DNA of 39,239 nucleotides from contig MKWI01000030.1 in assembly GCA_001899715.1 (NCBI GenBank), positions 1 to 39,239 on the forward strand, written 5' to 3'. Under the pieces are notes generated by a model, which was given only the letters and a program-made list of their open reading frames with translations, was not told the origin of the DNA and did no database searches. The position numbers and the translations under genes are program-made. Positions 8,101 to 15,181 of this stretch are shown one piece after another. Position 1 is the stretch's first letter. Each line of letters begins with the position of its first letter. Origin of the DNA: Sphingobium sp. 66-54 (GTDB taxonomy: Bacteria > Pseudomonadota > Alphaproteobacteria > Sphingomonadales > Sphingomonadaceae).

Positions 8101-8250
8101 GACGATGTCGGACGTGAGCGATTCCGAAACGGCCTCTCGCTCCTGAGACTGCGCTCGGACCTGAGCTTGGGCCGGCAACCCGATTGCTGAAATCAACGTT
8201 CCGGCGCCAACGACGCACATCCCGCGCAGCAAAGACCTGGTTCTGTTCAT
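5140..8250 (-). CDS. TonB-dependent outer-membrane receptor
   Basis: This 1036-residue outer-membrane receptor would import a substrate across the outer membrane with energy from TonB-ExbBD. It has a signal peptide (cleavage near AQA, about residue 30), a TonB-box-like segment DIVVTGSRI (48-56), a plug domain (about 60-190: LSLRGLGANRTLVLLNGRR, then GGASAAYGTDAIAGVVNF) and a beta-barrel ending in an aromatic residue (VVGAKVRF). The size is typical of the large sphingomonad receptors that accompany catabolic genes. It has its own promoter and a downstream hairpin. The P450/SnoaL cluster lies upstream in the same orientation across a 433-bp gap, so a shared substrate and regulator are plausible. 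The substrate is unknown. Confidence 0.93.
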   Translation of the reverse strand: MNRTRSLLRGMCVVGAGTLISAIGLPAQAQVRAQSQEREAVSESLTSDIVVTGSRIQTGMTTATPVTAVTAEELKTLSPGPLMQGITQLPQFYGSTTPQNPGLTIASPGPGALSLRGLGANRTLVLLNGRRLPSASRYGSADVNTIPETFIKQVDTITGGASAAYGTDAIAGVVNFSLDTAFTGLEVNLQNGITERGDNSNWKASIAGGVNIGDRGHLLLSGEYQKSEGITNFRGRNWYKGANFVPQPGSTPYYLLRDNVVSTDATLDGLIQTFFPPAGIGLTPIFPGGPPVGLVSSLNNLAFNPDGSFAPFQFGDPVGMPLGGGAQSITNGGSGTDIGADRYDLLPSFDRANLFAYAEYEVFDDVKLFAQGSYGHSHVDSLNPGGGLFLAAWPLQIYADNAFLPDSIRQQMQAEGLDSVALFRVGSVQDLADSHTIADNDIYSGTIGFEAVVPEGGLFGTGLLGNWKANAYYQRSRTDFIQRQTKATRTDRYPLAVDAVVDPVSGNIVCNVTLYSSQYDDCVPLNPFGRGNASQAAIDYVTGYDVGKNITTPIYYTDTGYSLGVTDSYISTADKVSLGHINQNVVELTLNGELFRGIGAGPFMAAFGGSYRKETINQIVRAAGGNPANDPNVHPVPANDPANGIRGFPDIFISDYTDAQFSDVPNIRGSLDVKELFGELLLPLIQDQPFMKQLNVSGAVRWADYSASGGIWAWKLGIDAEIADGFRLRGTMSRDVRAANFSELYEATAGAEQIYDPVKMATKTAFFSGGGNPNLAPETSKTLTMGAVFSPSWLRGVSVSVDWYDIKVNGAIGTLSSNDILQACFDGDSSLCSLIVRDPTTNEVERVHRNYLNLNQLHVNGIDVEAAYSTSIKVFGGGNERLSTRLFLSWLGENSITLATGAKTDYVGQVGYAAGAGGNARSLPEWKATANVTYSNGPFSLTLQERFIGSGFQNPNPIPGITDIDRNKVSAILYSDIRMSYQFMDGRFELNGSVTNLTDTAPPSTPSGNLILLAPYNTALYDVLGRRFVVGAKVRF

Positions 8251-8340
8251 TAGACCTCCCCCAAATTTTCTATAATTATATACAAGATTGCTACATAGCG
8301 ATGTTAATGATGTAAAGAGTGAAATATCGATAATTTTGCA
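8251..8340 (-). promoter_or_regulatory. AT-rich promoter region of the TonB receptor with ATCGAT dyad
   Basis: Reading the minus strand, a dyad-like AAAATTATCGATATTT (8337-8322) is followed by a -10-like TATAAT (8280-8275) and a GGGGGAGG ribosome-binding site before ATG 8250. No good -35 is seen. The ATCGAT-centred element resembles the perfect palindrome at 14991-15006 in the gntR intergenic region, suggesting one shared regulator. Confidence 0.45.
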
Positions 8341-8683
8341 TTTTGGCCGCGTTGAACGACAGGATGAGAACCCACGATTGTTCCGAGGCTTAGGCGAGCC
8401 GGATGGCTGGCCGGGTTAATCAGCGTCAAGCAATACGCCGTTCGGACGCCTGAAATGGACAACGAAGTCTGATGCCCGAAGCCTAAAAGCTCATCGCCGA
8501 ACAGTTTGCGCCAAATGGACGCCCCCTCTTCTCAGCGAGAGCACCGGTTCAAACGATGCGTTCGGGAAATCCGCTTCCCCGCGCCGTTTTCAGCGCTCGC
8601 GCTGACTTGCGCCGGTCCCCATCAGTGGAAGCAATCCATCAATTCGAGATGGAGAGCATCCTAGATGAGCCCCTCCGGCCCCA
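8341..8683. other. Gene-free stretch upstream of the TonB receptor
   Basis: About 340 bp between the receptor promoter and the 3' end of the SnoaL-fold gene at 8684. Short open frames occur but none has family features or a credible start. No repeat, terminator or mobile-element end was recognised. Confidence 0.4.
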
Positions 8684-9229
8684 TCATTTGACGACGCCAA
8701 TTTCCTTCGCCAGCGCCATATTGGTCATATCCAGAAAGGTCTCACGGCGAGCGATCTTCCATTCGCCATCCTCTTTCCGATAATTATCCTCATAGCGCCC
8801 TTGCGCCAGAATTTGCGGACCGACGCCCGCCTTCTGGACCACGATCTGCACATAGCAGCTGCCCGATGCGGTCCCGTCGGCATTGAGGGTGACGATAGGA
8901 TTTGTGATAATCGTGCGCATCGCCATGAAGGATCGCTTACCGGCCGCCGCGTCAGGATTATAATCCTCGCGATCTTTCTTTGCGAGCGCCAGCAAGGCAT
9001 CATGCCCCTTGGCGACCACCACGCCACCCCCGACAAATTCGCCGTCTTTGGTGAACAGGTTGGCGTATCCTTCAGGCTCCGTAAGATTGTGAACCCATGC
9101 ATATCGGTTCATCAATTCGGTTATCCGGAAGCGCTCTATGGTGTCATTCGGCTCCGCGGCAGAGGCGGACGTAGCGAGCGGCTGGATCAACAGGACCGAA
9201 CCGACAATGAGCAGCTTTGCGAATTTCAT
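8684..9229 (-). CDS. Secreted SnoaL-like (NTF2-fold) protein
   Basis: This 181-residue protein has an N-terminal signal peptide (MKFAKLLIVGSVLLIQPLAT, cleavage near ASA-AE) and then a SnoaL/NTF2-type alpha+beta barrel: an IERFRITELMNRYAWVHN helix, LFTKDGEF, and the terminal strands YEDNYRKEDGEWKIARR. Such domains are found in polyketide cyclases, ketosteroid isomerase-like enzymes and ring-hydroxylating dioxygenase beta subunits. A GGAGAG site precedes ATG 9229. It follows the P450 gene across a stable hairpin. Periplasmic location is unusual for a catabolic SnoaL protein and recurs in this cluster (see 12194). Isomerase, hydratase or ligand-binding roles are all possible. Confidence 0.8.
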   Translation of the reverse strand: MKFAKLLIVGSVLLIQPLATSASAAEPNDTIERFRITELMNRYAWVHNLTEPEGYANLFTKDGEFVGGGVVVAKGHDALLALAKKDREDYNPDAAAGKRSFMAMRTIITNPIVTLNADGTASGSCYVQIVVQKAGVGPQILAQGRYEDNYRKEDGEWKIARRETFLDMTNMALAKEIGVVK

Positions 9230-9250
9230 GACGCTCTCCTGATAGTTGCA

Positions 9251-9277
9251 CGGGCGTCCGCCCCATTCGGGCGCCCG
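9251..9277 (-). terminator. Intercistronic hairpin between P450 and SnoaL genes
   Basis: CGGGCGTCCG (9251-9260) and CGGGCGCCCG (9268-9277) pair over 10 bp (one G:T) with a 7-nt loop, 11 bp after the P450 stop and 21 bp before the next start. There is no T-tract. It may end part of the transcription or stabilise the P450 message. Confidence 0.45.
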
Positions 9278-9288
9278 GGATTGTGAAT

Positions 9289-10464
9289 TCAGACTGGGAC
9301 GAACCGCGCGGGCAGCGATTTGAAGCCGCGCAGGATGTTGTTGGGTTGAAGTTCGGGCGTGCCGACTTCGATCCGGTCGACGCGCCGCAGCATGGATTTG
9401 AGCAGCGATCGCATCTCAAGCTTGGCGAGGTGCATGCCCGCGCAAATGTGCCGCCCCTGGCCGAATCCCAGATGCCCTTGGAGTCCCGGCCTTTGTATCC
9501 AGTAGCGCTCCGGATCGTCCCACCGGCGCTCATCCCGATTGGCCGAAGCATAGAGGACGAGCACCCGCGCGCCCGCCGGCAATGTCAGACCGCCAATCTC
9601 CTGAGCCTCGTCCACGACGCGGGCGAAGGTGCGGATCGGCGATTCAAGACGGATGGCTTCGTCGATGGCCGCCGGGATCAAGCTCGGGTCCGCCTTGAGC
9701 TGATCCCATTCCCCGGGGTTTGTCGCCAGTTGGCACAAAAGATGGCCGGTCGCGAATATCGTCGTGTCTAGAGCCGGCGCCAGGATATCGACATGCAGCG
9801 TGCCCGCTTCTTGTGGTGTGATCCGCCCTTCCTGCATGGCGGTCCAGATCTGCGCGGCCCATCCCCCCGGCTTGACCGTGTCCGGATTGCATTGTGTTTT
9901 GACGTATTCGATCATCTCTCCCACAAGGGCGAAAGCGTTCCGGGCTCGGTCATTGTCCACGCCCAGAACATCGAAAGCCGCCCCTGCCCATTCGAGCATC
10001 TTCTCGCGACCTTGTTCGGGAAGGCCGACGAGCGAGGAAACAATCGTCACCGGAAGAAAGTGTGCAAAATCGCTCATGCCATCGAACTGGCCCAGGTTCA
10101 CGAGGCGGGCGACCAGCGCGTCGGCGGATGCTTCAATATCGGTCGTAAGCTGCGCAAGCGCAGGGACCGCCAAGGGCGCGCCAATGATCTGGCGAAACCG
10201 CGAATGGGTCGGTTCGTCGCTTGTGAGGGTGGTCTCCACCGAGAAGGCTTCCGGCCACGTAAATCCCGCTACACCATGACCGGAGCGGAAGACGTTATGG
10301 GCGAGAAGAACCTTCTTTACGTCAGCGTAGCGACTGACGGCGTAAATATCATAGAGTGGCAGATAAACCAGCGGCCCAAGATCTCGCATGGCACGATAAT
10401 GGTCATATGGGTCCAGGATGGCCGCGTCCGAAAAGATATCCTGATCATATTGCGGAATATTCAC
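9289..10464 (-). CDS. Cytochrome P450, CYP199-like
   Basis: This 391-residue soluble bacterial P450 has the I-helix segment ALDTT (231-235), the K-helix E269-x-x-R272 motif and a heme-binding loop FGQGRHICAG with the ligand C341. Segments such as ALDTTIFATG, LESPIRTFAR and NNILRGFKSLPARFVPV resemble CYP199A enzymes, which hydroxylate or O-demethylate para-substituted benzoates and cinnamates. The same reaction type is plausible here. CYP199 enzymes need a [2Fe-2S] ferredoxin and a reductase; neither is adjacent, the nearest pair being at 37242-38782. It is preceded by a c-type cytochrome lipoprotein gene on the same strand. The substrate is inferred from general similarity only. Confidence 0.92.
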   Translation of the reverse strand: MNIPQYDQDIFSDAAILDPYDHYRAMRDLGPLVYLPLYDIYAVSRYADVKKVLLAHNVFRSGHGVAGFTWPEAFSVETTLTSDEPTHSRFRQIIGAPLAVPALAQLTTDIEASADALVARLVNLGQFDGMSDFAHFLPVTIVSSLVGLPEQGREKMLEWAGAAFDVLGVDNDRARNAFALVGEMIEYVKTQCNPDTVKPGGWAAQIWTAMQEGRITPQEAGTLHVDILAPALDTTIFATGHLLCQLATNPGEWDQLKADPSLIPAAIDEAIRLESPIRTFARVVDEAQEIGGLTLPAGARVLVLYASANRDERRWDDPERYWIQRPGLQGHLGFGQGRHICAGMHLAKLEMRSLLKSMLRRVDRIEVGTPELQPNNILRGFKSLPARFVPV

Positions 10465-10591
10465 GCATTGCCTCCCCGAGTAAGCCTGAACGGTATAAAT
10501 GCCGTTTGTTGATTATCGTCCGTCAGATCGCTGCATCGACGTGTCCCGCCCGCCCTTGTCATAAACGAGCCAGGTCTGAAGCGAGCCATGA

Positions 10592-11080
10592 TCAGCTCGC
10601 CGGCGAAGAAACGAAAGCAAGATGACAGCTCTCGCAAGCGTCATCCAAGCCGCTGCCCGTGTGGAAAAAGCGGTCCTGATCACGATCCTCCGCCGCCTTG
10701 GCGACCGCCAGGGCAGAGTTGCGGACTTTCTCGACCGCCGCGGACCAGCGCGGATCGTCCACCCGACGTCCAGGCAACAAAAGAACATTCGTCACCTCCG
10801 CCAGGGTCAGAGCGGCGCTCTCAGCCTGCTCCCATTCCTCGTCATTGGTCGGAAACAAGGCACGTTGGCCGTTCTTGTCTGAAACCCAGCCTTCCCACTT
10901 CCAGACGCCCTCAGCCGAATAGTCGATGACATGATGCATGAGTTCCTTCAGCGGCAGGCTGGTGTAATATTCATTGTCAGAGGATGTCGACGACGAGCGG
11001 TCCTTAGGCGGAGAGCTGACCTGCGGCGAGCAGGCGGAGGCCATCAATATCACCAATATTGTGACCGATTTTTTCCCCAT
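10592..11080 (-). CDS. c-type cytochrome lipoprotein (cytochrome c'-like)
   Basis: This 162-residue protein starts at ATG 11080 (MGKKSVTILVILMASAC), the choice that puts a lipobox ending in C17 at the right distance from the start; open frame extends to 11176. After a Ser-rich linker comes a mostly helical domain with a single C-terminal heme c motif, C149-E-S-C152-H153. One CxxCH near the end of a four-helix domain is the layout of cytochrome c'-type proteins. It should be anchored in the periplasmic face of a membrane and carry electrons or bind small ligands. It lies between the P450 gene and a pair of membrane-protein genes, all on one strand, so it may pass electrons to or from the DUF6644-type proteins. 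Confidence 0.75.
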   Translation of the reverse strand: MGKKSVTILVILMASACSPQVSSPPKDRSSSTSSDNEYYTSLPLKELMHHVIDYSAEGVWKWEGWVSDKNGQRALFPTNDEEWEQAESAALTLAEVTNVLLLPGRRVDDPRWSAAVEKVRNSALAVAKAAEDRDQDRFFHTGSGLDDACESCHLAFVSSPAS

Positions 11081-11121
11081 TGTAGTATCCTTCATGAACA
11101 CATGAATTCTCTTCATATTTT

Positions 11122-11622
11122 CTATGTACCGGCCGTAAACCCAATCCAGCGCCCGGCGAGCACGACGCCAATCCATAAAGCGATGGATATTCCTCCAGCC
11201 AAATAGGCCGCATCCCGGCCGGCTCTGGCGGTTCCTTCATGGCTCTTCGCTCGCGATTGCGTGAAGCGGTGGAAAACAACCATGTTGATACCAGCCGCGA
11301 CCATGAGAATCATTTTCACAATGAAGTAGATATTGCCGACATATTTGGCGGGGCCCGACGAAAACATCAGAAGACCGGACACGACTGCCAAAGCATAAGC
11401 TCCCCAAGTCCATGGCAGCGTATCACGCAGTATTACATCCAGCTTGTGATCCCGATCGGTCCAATTAAGGAGCCGTAGATCCGCAACCATGACGGTGCCT
11501 ACAACCAGAGTGATCGTAATCACATGAACGGTTTCCGCCGCAGGGAACAGCCATATCGATTGCGCGAAGGCTGTTCCGATGGCCGAGCTTCCAATCCATT
11601 CAAGAACGTCATTAAACGACAT
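11122..11622 (-). CDS. DUF6644-type four-helix membrane protein, copy 1
   Basis: This 166-residue integral membrane protein has about four hydrophobic segments (roughly 20-50, 70-90, 98-118, 138-160). It is a paralogue of the next gene. Both share a histidine in helix 1 (H33, in ETVHVITI), an ADLRLL arginine (R50), a lysine and histidine in helix 3 (K103, H118) and a terminal GRWIGF. The two histidines at equal positions in both copies could be heme b or metal ligands; that is my inference, as the family has no established function that I know of. GAGGG before ATG 11622 gives a good site. The gene is 12 bp from its paralogue and 41 bp from the cytochrome c gene. Confidence 0.75.
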   Translation of the reverse strand: MSFNDVLEWIGSSAIGTAFAQSIWLFPAAETVHVITITLVVGTVMVADLRLLNWTDRDHKLDVILRDTLPWTWGAYALAVVSGLLMFSSGPAKYVGNIYFIVKMILMVAAGINMVVFHRFTQSRAKSHEGTARAGRDAAYLAGGISIALWIGVVLAGRWIGFTAGT

Positions 11623-11634
11623 GATATATTGCCC

Positions 11635-12123
11635 TCATACCAATGAGCCGGCGAAGGCGATCCAACGCCCCAGCGTTGCAATAACGATCCATAGAATGAA
11701 TGATCCTATGGCAAATAATACTGCAATTTTCCGGTGTGATTCCCAATATCCACTGTCGAGCTTCGACTTATGCTGGACAATGTAATATGAGATCGCCGCA
11801 ATCGTAACGAGAACGATCTTTATTCTGAACAATAAGTTCATCAATTCGCGCACAGGTTCTGCTGCGACCATAATCAAGCCAGTCGCCAGCAGGACGACCA
11901 ACGCCCCCCAGATCGCCGGGACAAAGCGACGTAAATCGGCATTGATGCCGCCACGCGGTCCGGCCCAGCCCAACATGCGCAGATTGATGAACAGCATGGA
12001 CGCCATCACAACGGCAATGGCGAGAATATGGATCGACTGGACCAAGGGAACAATCGAAGGCGTGCGGGCCAGCCAGTCGCTAAGCGGAGTCTGGAACAGC
12101 CAATATGCTAGGTCTTGGATCAC
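11635..12123 (-). CDS. DUF6644-type four-helix membrane protein, copy 2
   Basis: This 162-residue membrane protein is taken from GTG 12123, which has GGAG six bases upstream and gives a family-like N-terminus (VIQDLAYWLFQTPLSDWL). The open frame to 12228 would run through a hairpin. Helix-1 H32, R49, K102, H118 and the terminal GRWIAF match copy 1 nearly position for position, so the pair arose by duplication and may form a heterodimer. Its place in a cluster with a c-type cytochrome lipoprotein makes a redox or heme-binding membrane complex a reasonable guess. No enzymatic motif is recognised. Confidence 0.72.
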   Translation of the reverse strand: MIQDLAYWLFQTPLSDWLARTPSIVPLVQSIHILAIAVVMASMLFINLRMLGWAGPRGGINADLRRFVPAIWGALVVLLATGLIMVAAEPVRELMNLLFRIKIVLVTIAAISYYIVQHKSKLDSGYWESHRKIAVLFAIGSFILWIVIATLGRWIAFAGSLV

Positions 12124-12146
12124 GAGCGGCTCCGATGAATGGTAGC

Positions 12147-12177
12147 CCGTTGGGAGGCGTCGAGCACCTCCCAACGG
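12147..12177 (-). terminator. Perfect 11-bp hairpin between SnoaL and DUF6644 genes
   Basis: CCGTTGGGAGG (12147-12157) and CCTCCCAACGG (12167-12177) form a perfect stem with a 9-nt loop, between the SnoaL-fold gene stop at 12194 and the GTG at 12123. No U-rich tail follows, so partial termination or mRNA processing that sets unequal expression within the operon is likely. Confidence 0.55.
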
Positions 12178-12193
12178 AAACAGCGATATTTGC

Positions 12194-12685
12194 CTAGAAC
12201 TTTGGAGAGGAATCCCAGTGCTCGACAATTACGCCATTTTCTACACGGAACATGTCGAACCAGGTTGTCGTGTAGGTCTTTGCGGAATCTTTTGGATCAG
12301 GATATTCTCGCACGAAGCTCATCACGACGAGGTCGCGTTCCGCGACAATTGAGACCAGTCCCGGTATGCTGTTCTCGATCGGCTTTTTCTTCAGCATCTT
12401 CGAGAAGAATTCCACCACCGTCGCGCGGCCGGAAGCGACATTGGGGTTGTGCTGGATGTAATCCTCGGACAGAAACTTGTCGGCCTGCTCGACGTGGCCG
12501 GCCTCCAAAATGGTCCGCCACATATCGAAGACCAGCTTCTTGTTTGCCGCCAGTTTGGGATCTTTGCTAGCCAGGAGCGATTGCTGGTTGGCTGTCGTCG
12601 CAACCACGGGAGCCTGTGCCCATGCCTGCGAAGGGAGCGCCGCAGCCAACGCGAGCACTGCGGCAATTCGTATATTGAACGACAT
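12194..12685 (-). CDS. Secreted SnoaL-like protein, second copy
   Basis: This 163-residue protein has a clear signal peptide (MSFNIRIAAVLALAAALPSQ, cleavage near AWA-QA) and a SnoaL-like domain (about 48-160) with KLVFDMWRTILEAGHVEQAD, the DYIQHNPNVASGR motif and the terminal WFDMFRVENGVIVEHWDSSP. The YIQHNP...G-R pattern is typical of the SnoaL-like group annotated as aldol-condensation-related enzymes; that name does not prove activity. It is only distantly like the SnoaL protein at 8684, so this cluster carries two different periplasmic members of the fold. GGAGG lies before ATG 12685. Confidence 0.82.
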   Translation of the reverse strand: MSFNIRIAAVLALAAALPSQAWAQAPVVATTANQQSLLASKDPKLAANKKLVFDMWRTILEAGHVEQADKFLSEDYIQHNPNVASGRATVVEFFSKMLKKKPIENSIPGLVSIVAERDLVVMSFVREYPDPKDSAKTYTTTWFDMFRVENGVIVEHWDSSPKF

Positions 12686-12704
12686 GTTTATCCTCCAGAG
12701 TTGC

Positions 12705-13118
12705 TTATGGGCGGGGGAGAAGACCGGCCAGCCCGGCGGCCGGGCCGTAGAGCGTCCGGCCGTCAGCCAGCTTCACGATGCTTGCGGTTGCATGCTTCGC
12801 GCCGGTCCGCACGGGATGCACGGTCATGGTCAGGGTGTCCCCGACCTTGATGTCGTTCATCTTCCAGCCCATCCCGGCATTGACGGAGGGCGTGCCGATT
12901 TCGATATTCCATTCCTCGGCGCCGCTGGGCTTGGGCACCGTCAGAATTACGAAGGCATGCGGCTGGGTCCAATGATATTCCTTGACTGTTCCCGTCATGA
13001 CGACCCTGGCACGCAAGTCGTAAATGGTCGTGGAATGATGAGCCGAGGCCGTTCCCACCGCCATCATGCACGTCGAGGATATAGCGAGGGCACCAAGTAG
13101 AATATACCGGGCGAACAT
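12705..13118 (-). CDS. Secreted DUF6152 family protein
   Basis: This is a 137-residue periplasmic protein of the DUF6152 type. After a signal peptide (cleavage near ASA) comes the family start AHHSTTIYD, then a small beta-rich domain: VVMTGTVKEYHWTQPHAFVILTV, WNIEIGTPSVNAGMGW, VGDTLTMTVHPVRTG and the end LADGRTLYGP. The HH after the signal peptide together with HW and PHAF histidines could bind a metal, but this is speculation. Members commonly occur with other secreted proteins and TonB receptors in catabolic clusters of sphingomonads and marine gammaproteobacteria; no function is established. The neighbours are the SnoaL protein and two SGxW-family proteins. Confidence 0.8.
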   Translation of the reverse strand: MFARYILLGALAISSTCMMAVGTASAHHSTTIYDLRARVVMTGTVKEYHWTQPHAFVILTVPKPSGAEEWNIEIGTPSVNAGMGWKMNDIKVGDTLTMTVHPVRTGAKHATASIVKLADGRTLYGPAAGLAGLLPRP

Positions 13119-13148
13119 ATTGAATTCCTTCTCAACAAGACCAGATCG

Positions 13149-13886
13149 TTATTTCTGCTGGCGCCGCCAATCGATGACCGGTTCGCCATCAGCCTTGCGA
13201 TCCAGGCAGACATCTTCCTGCAATTGGTGATTTGGCAGGCGCCGAAAGGTAAGGGACGTCTCCCAGGGTGCGCTAAACACTTCGGGATCTTCTATCCGGA
13301 GATCGACGGCGAGACGTTTGCCGCCGTTCAACATCCGATATGTCTCCGTGATGCGCAGCGCACTGGAATGGGGCATGCCAAGCGCATCGAGGAAGGTCTC
13401 GTCCGTCAAACCGCCGGTCTTGATGACCATCTGGTCCCCAGCGAAGGCGGCAGTGGCCTTGCCATATGCGGTTCCCCAATCGGCGGCAGGTACGGATTCC
13501 GCAATGTCCACCGAGCGAAAATTATGATTGAATTCATATACAAAGACGACCCGAAGTGCGTTTCGGAAGATCTGAAACGGATATGGCATCGCCAGGATGC
13601 GCGGCACGCCGGGCATCGCGCATTTTGCATCGACCGGATCGAACGAGAGATCGCCCTGTGCCGCCTGCTTCTGCCGCTGCTCGTATAGCTTGAGACTGTC
13701 GGGCAGTAATGGCGGCATCCCGCCGTCCCGCGTCCGAATATCCTTGGACGGCTTTTCCACGGTCCATATGCCGCTGAAGTCGGACACGGTCTGCGCTGCG
13801 GCCTGCTGGCCGGCAACCGTCAGCGCAATGGCTGCGCCAAGCAAGCGCAGTCCGAGAGTCCGCAGGTTCATATGCACCCCGCTCAT
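13149..13886 (-). CDS. Secreted SGxW-type protein of unknown function, copy 1
   Basis: This 245-residue exported protein has a signal peptide ending near QQAAAQ, followed by the DFSGIWTVEKP motif. A beta-rich middle (PYPFQIFRNALRVVFVYEFNHNFRSVDI), a HSSALRITETYRM segment and IEDPEVFSAPWETSLTFRR follow. The same order of motifs occurs in the upstream gene at 13883 and in many secreted proteins of soil bacteria annotated only as hypothetical. ATG 13886 overlaps the preceding stop (ATGA); an internal ATG at 13871 is an alternative. A lipocalin-like ligand-binding role is conceivable but not shown. Confidence 0.68.
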   Translation of the reverse strand: MSGVHMNLRTLGLRLLGAAIALTVAGQQAAAQTVSDFSGIWTVEKPSKDIRTRDGGMPPLLPDSLKLYEQRQKQAAQGDLSFDPVDAKCAMPGVPRILAMPYPFQIFRNALRVVFVYEFNHNFRSVDIAESVPAADWGTAYGKATAAFAGDQMVIKTGGLTDETFLDALGMPHSSALRITETYRMLNGGKRLAVDLRIEDPEVFSAPWETSLTFRRLPNHQLQEDVCLDRKADGEPVIDWRRQQK

Positions 13887-14827
13887 TTGCGCTGCCCCTT
13901 GATCAGTTCGGGATTTTCGAGCCGGAGGCCTTCCGTGTTCGCCGCCTGATCCCCTTTTTCGCAGTCGAACTCATCGAGATGCTGGTCGGGGCGCCAACGG
14001 TAGGTTTTCAGGATCGTCCACGGCTTCGTGTAATTGACCGGGTCGTCCACGCTGACGAGCGCCTGGAGATCCTCATAAGGCCCGCCCTTGTCGATACGGG
14101 TGATCCGCATGACGATATGCGCCTTGTCACTAAGAGGACTGCCCGCCCAGTCGGCGTTCACCTCGCCATTGAGGCCAACGATGTCGACGACCAGCGCATC
14201 GCCTTCCCAATGCCCGATGGCATCGCCGTTGAAACTCGGCTGAAGATTGTCGGGATGCTTGCCGCCCATGCGGATGGTGAGCAGCCCGCGCCCCTCCTCC
14301 GCCATGATCGCGATGGTATCGTCCGTCTGCGCCAGCTCGATGGGAAAGCCGAAATTCAGGCTATTGAGGATGCCGGCGGGCCGACACACATAGGTCGAGC
14401 TGATGACGGCATAGCCGCTGGTCGACATATTCTGGCGATGCCAAAGGACATTCTGGCCGGCCGCGGTGTAAGGAAGCGGCTCGCCGGTCACCGTCGTCAG
14501 CGGGACCAATACGAACTGAGTGGTGCGCCAAACGCCGGAAAGGTCGCGCTTATTGGCCGAAGGCGGCGGCGCTCCGACCGGAGCATAGGGCGCTCGCGGC
14601 CCAGCCGGAAGGCCGGCGCCCAACGCATTGATCTGCCCTTCCGGCGGAGGCTTGTCGCCGGGTATCACGACGACTGGCTCGGGCGCCGGCTGCGGCGGTC
14701 CGGTGCGCCAGTCTCCCGTCGCCGGCGCCTGGCCGCCAGGCTGGGCGTAAACACCGGTCGTCGATAGGCCCGCCCCGACCACAGCCGCAGCAACCCAGGG
14801 CAGCAAAATTCCAGATCTGGTTCGCAC
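13883..14827 (-). CDS. Secreted SGxW-type protein of unknown function, copy 2
   Basis: This protein is about 314 residues from GTG 14827, which follows a GAGGAAACGG stretch and gives a normal signal peptide (VRTRSGILLPWVAAAVVGAG); an ATG at 14911 would add a charged leader. A Pro-rich linker leads to the conserved part: DLSGVWRT, NFGFPIELAQTDDTIAIMAEEGRG, IGHWEGDALVVDIVGL, and VDDPVNYTKPWTILKTYRW. The IGxWEGDxLVVD and DP-x(5)-KPW motifs identify a widespread secreted family without a known activity. It is the first gene of the minus-strand cluster and lies behind the intergenic region with the ATCGAT palindromes. Confidence 0.68.
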   Translation of the reverse strand: MRTRSGILLPWVAAAVVGAGLSTTGVYAQPGGQAPATGDWRTGPPQPAPEPVVVIPGDKPPPEGQINALGAGLPAGPRAPYAPVGAPPPSANKRDLSGVWRTTQFVLVPLTTVTGEPLPYTAAGQNVLWHRQNMSTSGYAVISSTYVCRPAGILNSLNFGFPIELAQTDDTIAIMAEEGRGLLTIRMGGKHPDNLQPSFNGDAIGHWEGDALVVDIVGLNGEVNADWAGSPLSDKAHIVMRITRIDKGGPYEDLQALVSVDDPVNYTKPWTILKTYRWRPDQHLDEFDCEKGDQAANTEGLRLENPELIKGQRK

Positions 14828-15181
14828 GATTTTTCCGTTTCCTCTCCAAAAAGTTGCCGCCGGCGGGAAGGCACCGACAGGCTCGATCTTTCCGAATCCG
14901 CAGCCCCGCATTGAAGGGAACTCACGGCTTCATTGGTTGTCGATCATTTGCTGTGAACCTCATATAATCCATAACTACGCCTGTAAATCCAAAATATCGA
15001 TATTTTTTTATCGGTCGGAACTGGGATGACTACGCCTATTCCAGTGAGATCGCCGTCTTCCCCCGATGAAGGGCGACCTGTAAATGTTCTGGAAAATCGA
15101 TAAAATGGCGATTAGAGGTGCCTGGAGGCCATATGGGCCGCTCCCCGACGAAATCTGGATATAGGATTGGCAAGCTACTGT
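14828..15181. promoter_or_regulatory. Divergent control region with ATCGAT palindrome
   Basis: This region separates the secreted-protein operon from gntR. It contains a perfect 16-bp palindrome AAAATATCGATATTTT (14991-15006) and a looser ATCGAT site flanked by A-tracts (15092-15107). A similar element lies in the TonB receptor promoter at 8322-8337. These are candidate operators for the adjacent GntR protein, although FCD-type GntR sites usually have a different core. No gene is seen here. Confidence 0.45.
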
